From an uncultured Sporosarcina sp. (lineage in GTDB: Bacteria; Bacillota; Bacilli; Bacillales_A; Planococcaceae), in contig CANSAF010000010.1 of assembly GCA_947644645.1 (NCBI GenBank), forward strand, positions 1-64,000: 64,000 bases of DNA, given 5' to 3'. Of the stretch, positions 56,503-64,000 are shown piece by piece. The position numbers were made by a program, and so were the translations under genes. The notes beneath the pieces were generated by a model. It was not told the DNA's origin. It was given only the letters and a program-made list of their open reading frames with translations, and did no database searches. Numbering within the stretch: position 1 is the stretch's first letter; every line of letters begins with the position of its first letter.

Positions 56503-57900
56503 TTAAAATTCATCCATATAAGAAGCGTCGATAAACCAGGTCTTACCAGTCTTTGCATCAATTGCGCGCATCGCACCGATTGTTTCGGGAAATGCGGTTG
56601 TATAGGTTAATTTGTAAATAATCGGATCTTCGTCAATTTCTTTAGACCATGATTTTTCGATTGTCAGTTTATCCGCATAAGCTTGTTTGGCAAGCCCTTC
56701 TGGAAAAGTGCGAGTTAAATCTAACTCGGAAAAATCAAGGCGATGCGTTTCATTTGCCTGGTAGTGTGTAATCATAAGGCTTTCGGCATCAACTGTAATG
56801 GATAGATATTCAGTAGCGACAGGAATACCTCGTTCAAATTGTTGAAAATTGAAATGATATGCATAGATATTGGATGCCTCTTCTTCATCCTCTTCATAAT
56901 AAAGTAGCGCATGATCTTCCTTTACTAAACGAAAACGAGTTGCCGCATCTTGGAATTGAAATGTTAAAAATGCAATGGCTTTTTCTAATGCAGTTTTTTC
57001 GTTTTCAACAGTTGTAACTTTTTCAGAATCAGTTATAAAATGAATATGAGAAACATTTTTCTGCTGGTCATATTCAATCTCTAATTCATCTCCGGCTTCG
57101 AAGTCTGCTCGAGCACCTGGCGACCATTGTTCTAACTCGTCCTCTTCATAAACTTTTGTAAAGTGAGCAGGAATGCCAATGGCTTGATATAAATGATCGT
57201 AAGTTTGCTTTGAGGGTAGTATATTTTCATATATAGGATGAGTGCCACCATAGGTTTCAATTGTTTGTAACGTTCCATCCATTTCAATGACCATCACATT
57301 GTCCATTACATAATAGACAAAGTGATAACAATCATCCCCGCCAATATAATCATCATCGATTTTCATAATGATTGGCTTTAACATCAAATTTTCGAGAAAC
57401 AATGTGCGTGCGTCATCGACTGAAATTTTCGGTTCAGGTTTTTCAATGCCAATTTTTTCAGTCTCAAAATTCGCACTTGTAATCAGTCCATTTTTATTGA
57501 TGTAAATCGATACACCTGAGTTTGGCAATTCAAGATGTAAGTACGGGTCTTTTTTGGCAAATTCGATGAACCAAAAACTGTCAAAGTCAATCATAGACGA
57601 GAGATGAAATGACTCGCGGTCAACTGTGATAAGCGTATCGATGAGTGAAATGGCTTTTTGTAAAATAACTTCTTTTGCGAACATTTGATTTCCCGGGAAA
57701 TATTCTTCATTCACTGAAAAATCTTCAAGAGCACCTTCATCATTTAAAGTAATTGTAAGAAGTTCCTCCTCATGGATAAAAACTTCGTACCAATTTTCGT
57801 CGAATTCGGTTTGTTCGATTTTCATATGTTCCCGGTCGAATTCGGGATAAAATATTAATAATTGATTGACGAGCTCATGAATCATGCAATCACAGTCCAT
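56503..57900 (-). CDS. YcdB/YcdC-repeat domain protein of unknown function
   Basis: A 465-residue acidic, apparently cytosolic protein built of PepSY-like alpha-beta repeats similar to B. subtilis YcdB/YcdC (recurring pattern of an alternating helix, 'AxxFL', and a strand with W/Y-F). No signal peptide or membrane helix, although family relatives are often exported or lipoproteins. Function not known. The ribosome binding site is poor (AAAGA), so the true start may be an inner ATG a few codons later. Monocistronic. Confidence 0.65.
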   Translation of the reverse strand: MDCDCMIHELVNQLLIFYPEFDREHMKIEQTEFDENWYEVFIHEEELLTITLNDEGALEDFSVNEEYFPGNQMFAKEVILQKAISLIDTLITVDRESFHLSSMIDFDSFWFIEFAKKDPYLHLELPNSGVSIYINKNGLITSANFETEKIGIEKPEPKISVDDARTLFLENLMLKPIIMKIDDDYIGGDDCYHFVYYVMDNVMVIEMDGTLQTIETYGGTHPIYENILPSKQTYDHLYQAIGIPAHFTKVYEEDELEQWSPGARADFEAGDELEIEYDQQKNVSHIHFITDSEKVTTVENEKTALEKAIAFLTFQFQDAATRFRLVKEDHALLYYEEDEEEASNIYAYHFNFQQFERGIPVATEYLSITVDAESLMITHYQANETHRLDFSELDLTRTFPEGLAKQAYADKLTIEKSWSKEIDEDPIIYKLTYTTAFPETIGAMRAIDAKTGKTWFIDASYMDEF

Positions 57901-58016
57901 TCTTTTTTATCTTTAGTTTATCATTTTCTTTTGGAAATAAAATAGGTCTATCGTTCATTCGTGCGTAAGTGGTAGAACTATGCGATAATCGGTAAGGATT
58001 GAGAGGTAGATGGAAA

Positions 58017-59453
58017 ATGGAATTTGAAAATTATAAGTTAAGTAATGAAATTATAGAAGCATTGGATAAACTTGGTTACTTAAAGCCAACTGAAGTTCAG
58101 GAAAAAGTAATTCCTGAAGCGTTAGCGGGGCAAGATTTAGTTGTGAAATCACAAACAGGTAGTGGAAAGACGGCGGCTTTTGGGATTCCAATTTGTGAGA
58201 TGGTAGACTGGGAAGAAAATAAACCACAAGTTCTTGTTTTAACGCCCACACGCGAATTAGCTGATCAAGTAAAAGAAGATATTACAAATATTGGACGTTT
58301 TAAACGAGTTCGTGCGACTGCGATTTACGGAAAGCATCCTTTTCGTTTTCAACAAGAAGAATTACGCCAAAAATGTCATGTCGTTGTTGGGACACCTGGC
58401 CGTGTACTCGATCATATTGAACGCGGGACGTTTAAATTGGAAAAGCTTCAATGTTTAGTATTGGATGAAGCAGATGAAATGTTGAATATGGGCTTTATCG
58501 ATCAAGTGGAAGAGATTTTGAGTTATTTACCAAGAAAGAGAACGACAATGCTGTTTTCGGCGACACTTCCAGAAGATATTGAAAGATTGAGTCGTCGCTA
58601 TATGCAGCAACCGAAAAGTATTGAAATTGCGTCAACAGTGACGTTGACAGACCGGATTGACCATACGCTTTATCATGTGAAAAATGAAGAGAAGTTTGCT
58701 TTATTACGCGATGTAACAATCACCCAAAATCCGGATAGTTGTATTATTTTTTGTAACACGCAAAAGCAAGTGGATGAAGTAACTGACAAGCTTGATGAAT
58801 TACATTATACTTGCGATCAAATTCATGGTGGCATGACGCAAGATGACCGTTTTTCTGTGATGGATGAATTTAAACGTGGTGAATTCCGTTATTTGGTTGC
58901 GACGGATGTAGCCGCAAGAGGAATTGATATTGATAATATTACCCATGTGATCAATTATGATTTATCATCTGAGCCTGAAAGTTATGTCCACCGCGTTGGG
59001 CGAACAGGACGTGCTGGAAATAAAGGGAAAGCCATTTCATTTGTCACGCAACGTGATCGTCATAATTTAGCGGATATTGAATCTTATATTGGCTTTAACA
59101 TTGCAGAGCAAAAAGCACCATCGAAAGAAGAAGTCACTTTAGCAATGCCTGCATTTACAACGAAGCTTGAAAGTGTTCCAAAATTTAAAAAGGATAAAGC
59201 GGCTTTAGTGAATGAAGGCATTATGAAATTGTATTTCAATGGTGGAAAAAAGAAAAAACTTCGCGCCTTCGATTTTGTTGGTACGATTACAAGTATTCCA
59301 GGTGTAACAGGCGATGATATTGGGATTATTAAAATTCAAGATACAGAAACTTATATCGATATTTTGAATGGTAAAGGTTCGCTCGTATTAGCGGAGATGA
59401 AAACGAAGACTGTTAAAGGAAAGAAATTGAAAGTGCATAAGGCGAAAAGATAA
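58017..59453 (+). CDS. dbpA: DEAD-box RNA helicase DbpA/YxiN
   Basis: An ATP-dependent helicase for 23S rRNA hairpin 92 in ribosome assembly. 478 residues, the YxiN length. Motifs: [11 protein letters not shown] (I), PTRELA (Ia), LDEADEML (II), SATLP (III), [10 protein letters not shown] (V) and [10 protein letters not shown] (VI). The C-terminal RNA-binding domain (from about 405, [19 protein letters not shown]) gives hairpin specificity. ATG 58017 gives the typical MEFENY-like start. Monocistronic. Confidence 0.92.
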   Translation: MEFENYKLSNEIIEALDKLGYLKPTEVQEKVIPEALAGQDLVVKSQTGSGKTAAFGIPICEMVDWEENKPQVLVLTPTRELADQVKEDITNIGRFKRVRATAIYGKHPFRFQQEELRQKCHVVVGTPGRVLDHIERGTFKLEKLQCLVLDEADEMLNMGFIDQVEEILSYLPRKRTTMLFSATLPEDIERLSRRYMQQPKSIEIASTVTLTDRIDHTLYHVKNEEKFALLRDVTITQNPDSCIIFCNTQKQVDEVTDKLDELHYTCDQIHGGMTQDDRFSVMDEFKRGEFRYLVATDVAARGIDIDNITHVINYDLSSEPESYVHRVGRTGRAGNKGKAISFVTQRDRHNLADIESYIGFNIAEQKAPSKEEVTLAMPAFTTKLESVPKFKKDKAALVNEGIMKLYFNGGKKKKLRAFDFVGTITSIPGVTGDDIGIIKIQDTETYIDILNGKGSLVLAEMKTKTVKGKKLKVHKAKR

Positions 59454-59457
59454 AAAC

Positions 59458-59490
59458 GTGCCAGAAGGTCTAGATTGGACTTTCTGGCAC
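59458..59490 (+). terminator. Terminator of dbpA
   Basis: GTGCCAGAA/TTCTGGCAC stem with additional inner pairing and a following T-rich stretch. Confidence 0.75.
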
Positions 59491-59561
59491 TCGATTTTTG
59501 AGTGGGGAATTGGGCATCAAAAGTATTAGACCATTGTTAAATCCCATCACTTTCAAGTGGT

Positions 59562-59590
59562 TTGTCAAAAGCCTGTCTCTTTAGTATAAT
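59562..59590 (+). promoter_or_regulatory. Sigma-A promoter of the DUF2829 gene
   Basis: TTGTCA, 17 bases, TATAAT, 36 bases before the start codon. A good promoter for a gene whose reading frame is now shifted. Confidence 0.65.
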
Positions 59591-59625
59591 TTTCAACAAG
59601 AATAGCAGAAAAAGGATGATTTTAA

Positions 59626-59849
59626 ATGACATTTGAAGAAATTTTACCTCGTTTACGAGCAGGAGAAAAAGTAATTCGTTCTGGTTGGGGCGGCGCGGAG
59701 TTATATGTGAAACTTGTCGGGGAAGAAATGAAAGACGGTAAAAAATTGAATCCATACTTTTTAATTGATGTAGAAGGCGAAGGCTATACAATGTTTACGC
59801 CAACAGTTTGTGTGATTTGCTTGCGGAAGATTGGCAGGTTGTGAAATAA
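59626..59849 (+). pseudogene. DUF2829 (Tad2-family) gene with a C-terminal frameshift
   Basis: The N-terminal MTFEEILPRLRAGEKVIRSGW and the PYFLIDVEG strand match DUF2829, the family of the phage anti-Thoeris protein Tad2, which sequesters a cyclic ADP-ribose signal. In the standing frame the end reads VCVICLRKIGRL and stops after 72 codons. If two bases of the TGTGTG run at 59809-59814 are skipped, the end becomes CDLLAEDWQVVK with stop at 59847-59849, which is the family's canonical C-terminus. So a 2-bp insertion (or a sequencing error) has damaged the gene. Chromosomal DUF2829 genes outside phages also occur; no phage genes are near. Confidence 0.75.
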
Positions 59850-59853
59850 GGAA

Positions 59854-60024
59854 GGCTGTCCAATAGTTTGACGATTGGTCGCCGGTGTTTGTGCGTGCGT
59901 TTACTTTGTTCATTCTTGCTGCTTTTGAAACATTCTTTACCGGCTCCAAGAGAATGCAACATTTTCACGCACGCAAAAATAGGGAGGCGTCTCAAAAGTC
60001 ATGTTTTCAACTTTTGAGACAGTC
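59854..60024. repeat. Dispersed hairpin-ended repeat, copy F
   Basis: Begins GGCTGTCCAAT just after the restored DUF2829 stop; left hairpin CCAAT/ATTGG (59860-59864 with 59874-59878). Inner arms GTGCGTGCG and CACGCACGC are inverted repeats of each other. The right hairpin is GTCTCAAAAGT/ACTTTTGAGAC (59989-59999 with 60010-60020) with TTTTTT after it. It terminates the DUF2829 transcript and the convergent membrane protein gene. Confidence 0.8.
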
Positions 60025-60030
60025 TCTTTT

Positions 60031-60981
60031 TTATTTCTTTCGGGACATTATTTCATGATTCCTCTTTAATAAATCCTCAAAATAAGTTGAATTTGTTTCT
60101 GGACGATGAGTCATAATGGATTCGGCTGCTGATTTTTGTAGAATGATTTGTTGAAGAATGGGCAGCAACTTTGAAGAAATTATAATTGTCTTGTCAGAAG
60201 AACTCGTATATGTCTGGTTACGATCAAATTTATTGATTGGTTCTTTAATATTGTTTTCTTGTAAATCTGCTTTGGTCATCATAAGATGAAAGGCTGATAA
60301 CCAATGTTGGACGTCCATTTGAATTTCTTTATAATCGTCTAAACTTTTTTGCAAACTATCAGAAGGATTGTTATAAAAGTAAAGAGTGTGGATTGGTTTC
60401 ACATGATCCCGCATAAAGATTCTGATTGAAATCACATTGACTTCTGTTTGATTATTCTTTTGATTTGATGGAACTTGTTGAAAAATAGGATGTTCTTCCA
60501 ACCAAATTTTGGCGGTCGAAGATTTTCTAGTTAATTGCTGAATGATATGGTCGTCTTCTATATATTCAACAGCTAAAATATCTGTTTGTAAATAAGGAAA
60601 TAATTGATATTCCGTTTTATATGTAACATCTGCAATTGTTTTGATTTGAAAATCTTTTGGCGCCCAAATATAAAGATGTCCATTTGTATTGTCAATCATT
60701 ATTTTTGTTCGTAAATCATTGGAAATATAAGTGGAATCTACGTTAAACGATTGCCCTTGAGGCTGTAAAGCGAGAAGTATATTTCGTTGTTTCATTTCCA
60801 TTCTTTTCTCAATCGAATTGTCTATTTGAGCAATTATAATGACAGCTAAAAGTGAAAAAATGCCAATAGCAAAAGCGTTCACAAAAGATTTCTGGAACAA
60901 TAGGTAAATGAATAAGGCAATTCCAACGATAGGGAACAGACATCCAATCGTTATTAAAAAAGGAGAAAGTTTCGATTTCAC
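60031..60981 (-). CDS. Membrane-anchored protein of unknown function
   Basis: A 316-residue protein: two N-terminal transmembrane helices (about 5-25 and 30-52), then a hydrophilic cytosolic or extracellular domain of strands and helices. I put the start at GTG 60981 (GGAGTGA upstream); the longest frame begins 11 codons earlier without a ribosome binding site. No motif recognised. Monocistronic; ends at repeat copy F. Confidence 0.65.
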   Translation of the reverse strand: MKSKLSPFLITIGCLFPIVGIALFIYLLFQKSFVNAFAIGIFSLLAVIIIAQIDNSIEKRMEMKQRNILLALQPQGQSFNVDSTYISNDLRTKIMIDNTNGHLYIWAPKDFQIKTIADVTYKTEYQLFPYLQTDILAVEYIEDDHIIQQLTRKSSTAKIWLEEHPIFQQVPSNQKNNQTEVNVISIRIFMRDHVKPIHTLYFYNNPSDSLQKSLDDYKEIQMDVQHWLSAFHLMMTKADLQENNIKEPINKFDRNQTYTSSSDKTIIISSKLLPILQQIILQKSAAESIMTHRPETNSTYFEDLLKRNHEIMSRKK

Positions 60982-61094
60982 TAGATTCACTCCAATCAAC
61001 TTAATACATACCATACGATTTAAAATGAAAAATGTTCCCTATTATTTAAAAGAAATTGTTATACTTTAAGAAAAGAATAAAGGCGGAGACTAAA

Positions 61095-61268
61095 ATGGGA
61101 TCAAAATATTTTGATATCGCAATTGCACTTTTCATGGGGTATTTTGCGTATACACGCTATGCGACAGAACAATATGGTTTTGCGATTTTATTTACGGTTT
61201 TATGTGGATTAAATCTCCTAACAGCATTTATGAAACATAAACGTTTGAAAGAGCTAGAGGAAAAATGA
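61095..61268 (+). CDS. Small two-helix membrane protein (57 residues)
   Basis: ATG 61095 after GGCGGAG. Two predicted helices (YFDIAIALFMGYFAYTRY and FAILFTVLCGLNLLTAFM) and a basic tail KHKRLKELEEK. Conserved-looking but unrecognised. The terminator stem starts at its stop codon, supporting a real gene. Confidence 0.65.
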   Translation: MGSKYFDIAIALFMGYFAYTRYATEQYGFAILFTVLCGLNLLTAFMKHKRLKELEEK

Positions 61269-61309
61269 AAGAGCATTGCATGAAGTGGCTGACTTTATGC
61301 AATGCTCTT
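61267..61309. terminator. Bidirectional terminator
   Basis: A 14-bp stem (AAAGAGCATTGCAT, 61267-61280 with 61296-61309), overlapping the last codon of the small gene and 18 bases from the convergent gene's stop. Confidence 0.88.
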
Positions 61310-61326
61310 TTTCTTTTGGGCATAAG

Positions 61327-61695
61327 CTATTTGTTCTTTTTGATAAACTTAACAATAAATTCTACAATTAACGCGAGCATCAGTCCAAAGGAAGAAATGA
61401 TAAATAAAGATAACATGCCTATTGCATCGCCTTGACCGTTGATATCCGTAATAAAACTGCGGAACATGTCAAAGAAAGCGATGATCATCGCAATCCCGAA
61501 AATTGTAAAAGCGATCATTAATTCATAAAAAAGAATGGCTGCGAAAGAAATTCCAATAATTAGTCCGAAAATGACGAAGGCGATAAAATTCATCACTTCT
61601 ACATCTTGTCCTAATACGTTTCGTAAACCGACAACGAGCAGGACGAAAGAAGAAATCCCTGTCACCAGCCCAAATTTACCAAAATGCTGTTTCAC
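61327..61695 (-). CDS. Four-helix membrane protein of unknown function
   Basis: About 122 residues with four hydrophobic helices and a lysine-rich end (FIVKFIKKNK). GTG 61695 has GCAGGTG upstream; ATG 61725 is possible. No family recognised. Divergent from surE, whose promoter region carries Pho-type repeats. Confidence 0.6.
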   Translation of the reverse strand: MKQHFGKFGLVTGISSFVLLVVGLRNVLGQDVEVMNFIAFVIFGLIIGISFAAILFYELMIAFTIFGIAMIIAFFDMFRSFITDINGQGDAIGMLSLFIISSFGLMLALIVEFIVKFIKKNK

Positions 61696-61782
61696 GTATT
61701 GCACCTGCTTTCTACTTTCTATCATACCGAATTATTGATCAGAAATCTTATAAAATGAATTTTTGTTTCGAACTTAGCAAGC

Positions 61783-61821
61783 TTCACATATTCTTTACAT
61801 TGCGCTGACACTATCTAAACA
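61783..61821 (+). promoter_or_regulatory. PhoP binding array (Pho box) upstream of surE
   Basis: TTCACA, TTTACA, CTGACA, TAAACA: four half sites of the TT(A/T/C)ACA type, each exactly 11 bases after the last, ending nine bases before a TATAGT -10 (61831-61836). This is the layout of PhoP-activated Bacillus promoters. Confidence 0.65.
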
Positions 61822-61889
61822 ATTGAAGGTTATAGTTTAATATGTAAGGGGAAATTTTCACTAAAACAAAGCGAATGGGGATGATTTTT

Positions 61890-62669
61890 ATGAAGTTTTT
61901 ATTGACAAATGATGATGGGATTTTATCGCCAGGTTTAGAAGTACTTGTAGAGGCAATGAAAAATTACGGGGAAGTTTATGTTGTCTGTCCGCATCGAGAT
62001 CAAAGTGCAGTAGGTCATTCAATTTCATTTCGAAATCCTTTATTTATTCGTGAAACGTCAAAGTTTGGTGAAGAGATAAAAGCATGGACGGTTAATGGAA
62101 CGCCAGCAGACTGCGTGAAAATTGCAATGGAAGTTTTATTGCCAGATACAATTGATATGGTTGTTTCCGGTATTAATATGGGCTCGAATATTGGACGCGA
62201 TTGTTATTATTCTGGAACAATTGGTGCAGCAAGAGAAGCTGTTTTTTACGGTGTTCCGGCAATTGGGGTATCGCTAGATTTGATGGCAAAAGAAATTCCT
62301 AATTTTCATGCAGTGAAGCCTTTATTTTCAAATACATTTGGGATGTTATTAAATGGTCAATCTTCCATGGAAGGATTATTATCCATTAATATTCCTAATG
62401 TAGATGTAGATGAATGTAAAGGGATTAAGTTCGCCCCACTTGATTTTAGTATTCAAAGATATTGTTATACAGAAGAGGTAAATACTAAAGGAGAAACGAT
62501 TTACTGGCTGAAAGAATCTCAATTGCCCGCTCCATTGAAAATGTCTAATGGAGATGAGCAATTATTACGGGATCATTATGTGACAGTGACTCCTTTAGCA
62601 ATTGAAATGACAAATTATAAACGGATAGAAGAAATTGAAAATGATTTCAATACCCGCATGAAAATATAA
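61890..62669 (+). CDS. surE: 5'/3'-nucleotidase SurE
   Basis: Releases phosphate from nucleoside monophosphates. 259 residues. The metal site LLTNDDGILSPG, PHRDQSAVGHSI, VNGTPADCVKI and VVSGINMGSNIGRDCYYSGTIGAAREA are textbook SurE motifs. ATG 61890 after GGGGATG. With a Pho box upstream and phnF/phnG behind it (35-base gap to phnF), it looks recruited to phosphate scavenging instead of its more usual stationary-phase context. Confidence 0.93.
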   Translation: MKFLLTNDDGILSPGLEVLVEAMKNYGEVYVVCPHRDQSAVGHSISFRNPLFIRETSKFGEEIKAWTVNGTPADCVKIAMEVLLPDTIDMVVSGINMGSNIGRDCYYSGTIGAAREAVFYGVPAIGVSLDLMAKEIPNFHAVKPLFSNTFGMLLNGQSSMEGLLSINIPNVDVDECKGIKFAPLDFSIQRYCYTEEVNTKGETIYWLKESQLPAPLKMSNGDEQLLRDHYVTVTPLAIEMTNYKRIEEIENDFNTRMKI

Positions 62670-62704
62670 TGATAATCAACGGTAAATAAGAAGGTGAAAA
62701 GTAG

Positions 62705-63415
62705 ATGATTATACGGGAAGATGGGGAAATTTTAGATGATATTTTGCGCACCATTTTACAAGGAAGATTCAAGGAAAATGAACGATTGCCATCTGAAAGT
62801 GAATTTGTCGCTTATTATAATAGCCCACGCATGAATATTCGAAAAGCATTATTAAAACTAGAGGATATGGGCTATATTTATTCTAAACAAGGAAAAGGGC
62901 GTTTTTTAAAGCCGAAGAAAAAACAAATTGAATTGCATCTAACAGGAAGTAGTAGTTTTAATGAGAAAATGAAAAATGTAGGTTATAATTTAACGACGCA
63001 AAATTTAGGGTATGTCAAACTTCCTTATGATGAAAAAATTTATAAAAAGTTGCAAGTTGAAGAAGATGTATTTAAAATTTCACGTTTACATTTTATTGAT
63101 GAAGAACCAGTTGTTTTGCATATTTCTTATGTGTCAAAAGCTATGCTTCCAGAAATTGAAAAGCATGGGGATGATATTCAATCGATGTTTGAATATTATG
63201 CAGAGCAAGGATTTACAGATTTCACGAGTACAAAAAGTAATATTAGTATTTCACTTCCAACAAGTATAGAATGCTCATTATTTAGTTGCTCTCCACTCGT
63301 GCCACTTTTAGTAGTCGAGAGTGACTGCAAAGAGAAAAATGAAAATAAAGTATTGGAATATAGAAAAATGATTTATCGCAGTGATTATTTTTCTTATGTG
63401 ATTACAGGTGAATAA
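62705..63415 (+). CDS. phnF: GntR/UTRA family regulator (PhnF-like)
   Basis: A 236-residue repressor: winged-helix GntR domain (RLPSESEFVAYYNSPRMNIRKALLKLEDMGYIYSKQGKG) and a UTRA effector domain (from about 85). In phosphonate loci this family is PhnF. AAGGTG precedes the ATG. It follows surE and ends in its own terminator before phnG, so it likely regulates the C-P lyase operon through the palindrome at 63513-63528. Confidence 0.82.
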   Translation: MIIREDGEILDDILRTILQGRFKENERLPSESEFVAYYNSPRMNIRKALLKLEDMGYIYSKQGKGRFLKPKKKQIELHLTGSSSFNEKMKNVGYNLTTQNLGYVKLPYDEKIYKKLQVEEDVFKISRLHFIDEEPVVLHISYVSKAMLPEIEKHGDDIQSMFEYYAEQGFTDFTSTKSNISISLPTSIECSLFSCSPLVPLLVVESDCKEKNENKVLEYRKMIYRSDYFSYVITGE

Positions 63416-63422
63416 TTCTCCC

Positions 63423-63460
63423 AAATGGTTGTCTGGCGTAAATTTGCTAGATAACCATTT
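63423..63460 (+). terminator. Terminator of phnF
   Basis: AAATGGTTGTCT paired with AGATAACCATTT (63423-63434 with 63449-63460, one G-T pair), then TTTT. Confidence 0.8.
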
Positions 63461-63468
63461 TTTGTCTA

Positions 63469-63506
63469 TTTACAAAACTCGAACAAGTCCTTAACAAACC
63501 TTAACA
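63469..63506 (+). promoter_or_regulatory. PhoP binding array (Pho box) upstream of phnG
   Basis: TTTACA, CGAACA, TTAACA, TTAACA with 5, 5 and 4 base spacers. Same type of array as in front of surE. It lies 50-90 bases before phnG and should activate the phn operon at low phosphate. Confidence 0.62.
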
Positions 63507-63512
63507 CTACTG

Positions 63513-63528
63513 AACTTGGCGCCAAGTT
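63513..63528. promoter_or_regulatory. 16-bp palindrome between the Pho box and phnG
   Basis: AACTTGGCGCCAAGTT, a perfect palindrome placed between the Pho array and the -10 area of phnG. A natural operator for the PhnF-like repressor, so the operon would need both low phosphate and an inducer. Confidence 0.6.
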
Positions 63529-63556
63529 ACAGTAATAATTGAGAAGGGGTGAAAAC

Positions 63557-63979
63557 ATGAATCGACGAAGAAGAACGGAAATTCTCATTGAAGGTTCACG
63601 ACATTTTGCGAAAGAATTAACGAAAGAAATTGAACAGAAATATGAAATTCAAATTCTGTCAGAACCGAGACATGCTTTAACGATGATGAAAGTACGAGAA
63701 ACGGCAAAACGTTCCCTTTTTTATCTTGGAGAAGTGCTTGTTACGGAAACGAAAGTACAAGTGAATGGTCATATTGGAATTGGTATTGTCGCGGGACATG
63801 AGGAAGCACTTTCTTATGAATTAGCGGTAATTGACGCGGCTTTTGAAGCAGCCCTCGAAGAAACCAGTTATTGGCCGGTGTTATTTGAAATAGAAGAACA
63901 AAGAATCATTAAACAAAGATCACAGCGTGAACAAGCCATTTTAAAAACAAAAGTAGATTTTGAAATGATGAATGAATAA
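63557..63979 (+). CDS. phnG: C-P lyase subunit PhnG
   Basis: Component of the carbon-phosphorus lyase core complex (PhnGHIJ), which moves a phosphonate onto ATP and frees phosphate. 140 residues, full length. The conserved stretches RHALTMMKVRETAKRSLFYLGE, and GIVAGHEEALSYELAVIDAA are visible. ATG 63557 after GAAGGGGTG. It is the first gene of what should be a phn operon running off the right edge; the next ribosome binding site (GAGGTGAG) appears at the window end. Confidence 0.92.
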   Translation: MNRRRRTEILIEGSRHFAKELTKEIEQKYEIQILSEPRHALTMMKVRETAKRSLFYLGEVLVTETKVQVNGHIGIGIVAGHEEALSYELAVIDAAFEAALEETSYWPVLFEIEEQRIIKQRSQREQAILKTKVDFEMMNE

Positions 63980-64000
63980 AAAAATCAATGAGGTGAGCCA

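Noticed and set aside
59626..59849. Active anti-Thoeris defence island
   Set aside because: Only one damaged DUF2829 gene is present; no phage genes, no Thoeris genes and no other defence genes are nearby.

Overview
The window looks like the chromosome of a low-GC, endospore-forming Gram-positive of the order Bacillales. Spore genes (a gerA-B-C type operon, a CotF-like coat protein, a SleL-type LysM/GH18 hydrolase, an exosporium-type collagen-like protein), many TTG/GTG starts with strong AGGAGG-type ribosome binding sites, a T-box leader and Bacillus-type gene families support this. A member of the Planococcaceae (Lysinibacillus/Sporosarcina relatives) is my best guess, but this is inference from gene content only.

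Layout. 1-5.7 kb: broken edge gene, C26 and M19 peptidase pair, and a tricistronic germinant receptor on the minus strand. 6-11.2 kb: large catalase, two MBL-fold hydrolases (one a ComEC/ComEA-like lipoprotein), YvlD-like membrane protein. 11.2-16.8 kb: a structured RNA candidate, an RNase J paralogue, a membrane serine protease, a NERD gene split by a stop codon, and a LysM-3D wall protein with a WalR-type box. 16.8-25.7 kb: enolase-superfamily epimerase, GNAT, ypsA with a structured leader, a TetR/SMR efflux module with paired operators, cyanase, metA, a second structured RNA candidate with a near-ideal sigma-A promoter, ferredoxin, coat protein. 26-37 kb: spore hydrolase, ilvD, chemoreceptor, and a serine biosynthesis group (HAD phosphatase, serA, class V aminotransferase) under a T-box leader, then glutamate dehydrogenase. 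37.6-43.1 kb: mannitol operon mtlA-R-F-D, whose MtlA carries two EIIB domains. 43.2-49.9 kb: hisJ divergent from hisZGDBAFI, with hisH missing. 50-62 kb: metal-efflux ATPase with ArsR regulator, collagen-like protein beside a glycosyltransferase, wall hydrolase, DbpA helicase, a frameshifted DUF2829 (Tad2-family) gene, small membrane proteins. 61.8-64 kb: surE, phnF-like and phnG, the start of a C-P lyase operon, with two arrays of PhoP-type half sites.

The most novel signals are (i) a family of at least six dispersed intergenic elements of about 115-190 bp, each sitting directly after a gene end and built from two terminator-like hairpins joined by an inner inverted repeat; (ii) three structured non-coding RNA candidates on the minus strand at about 11.2-11.7, 19.35-19.58 and 23.3-23.58 kb; and (iii) the predicted phosphate-starvation control of surE-phnF-phnG. 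Three genes (the left edge gene, the NERD gene and the DUF2829 gene) carry stops or frameshifts in frames that otherwise read well. Start codons were moved from the longest frame wherever the ribosome binding site and family N-terminus argued for it. All family assignments come from recognition by eye; no search was run.
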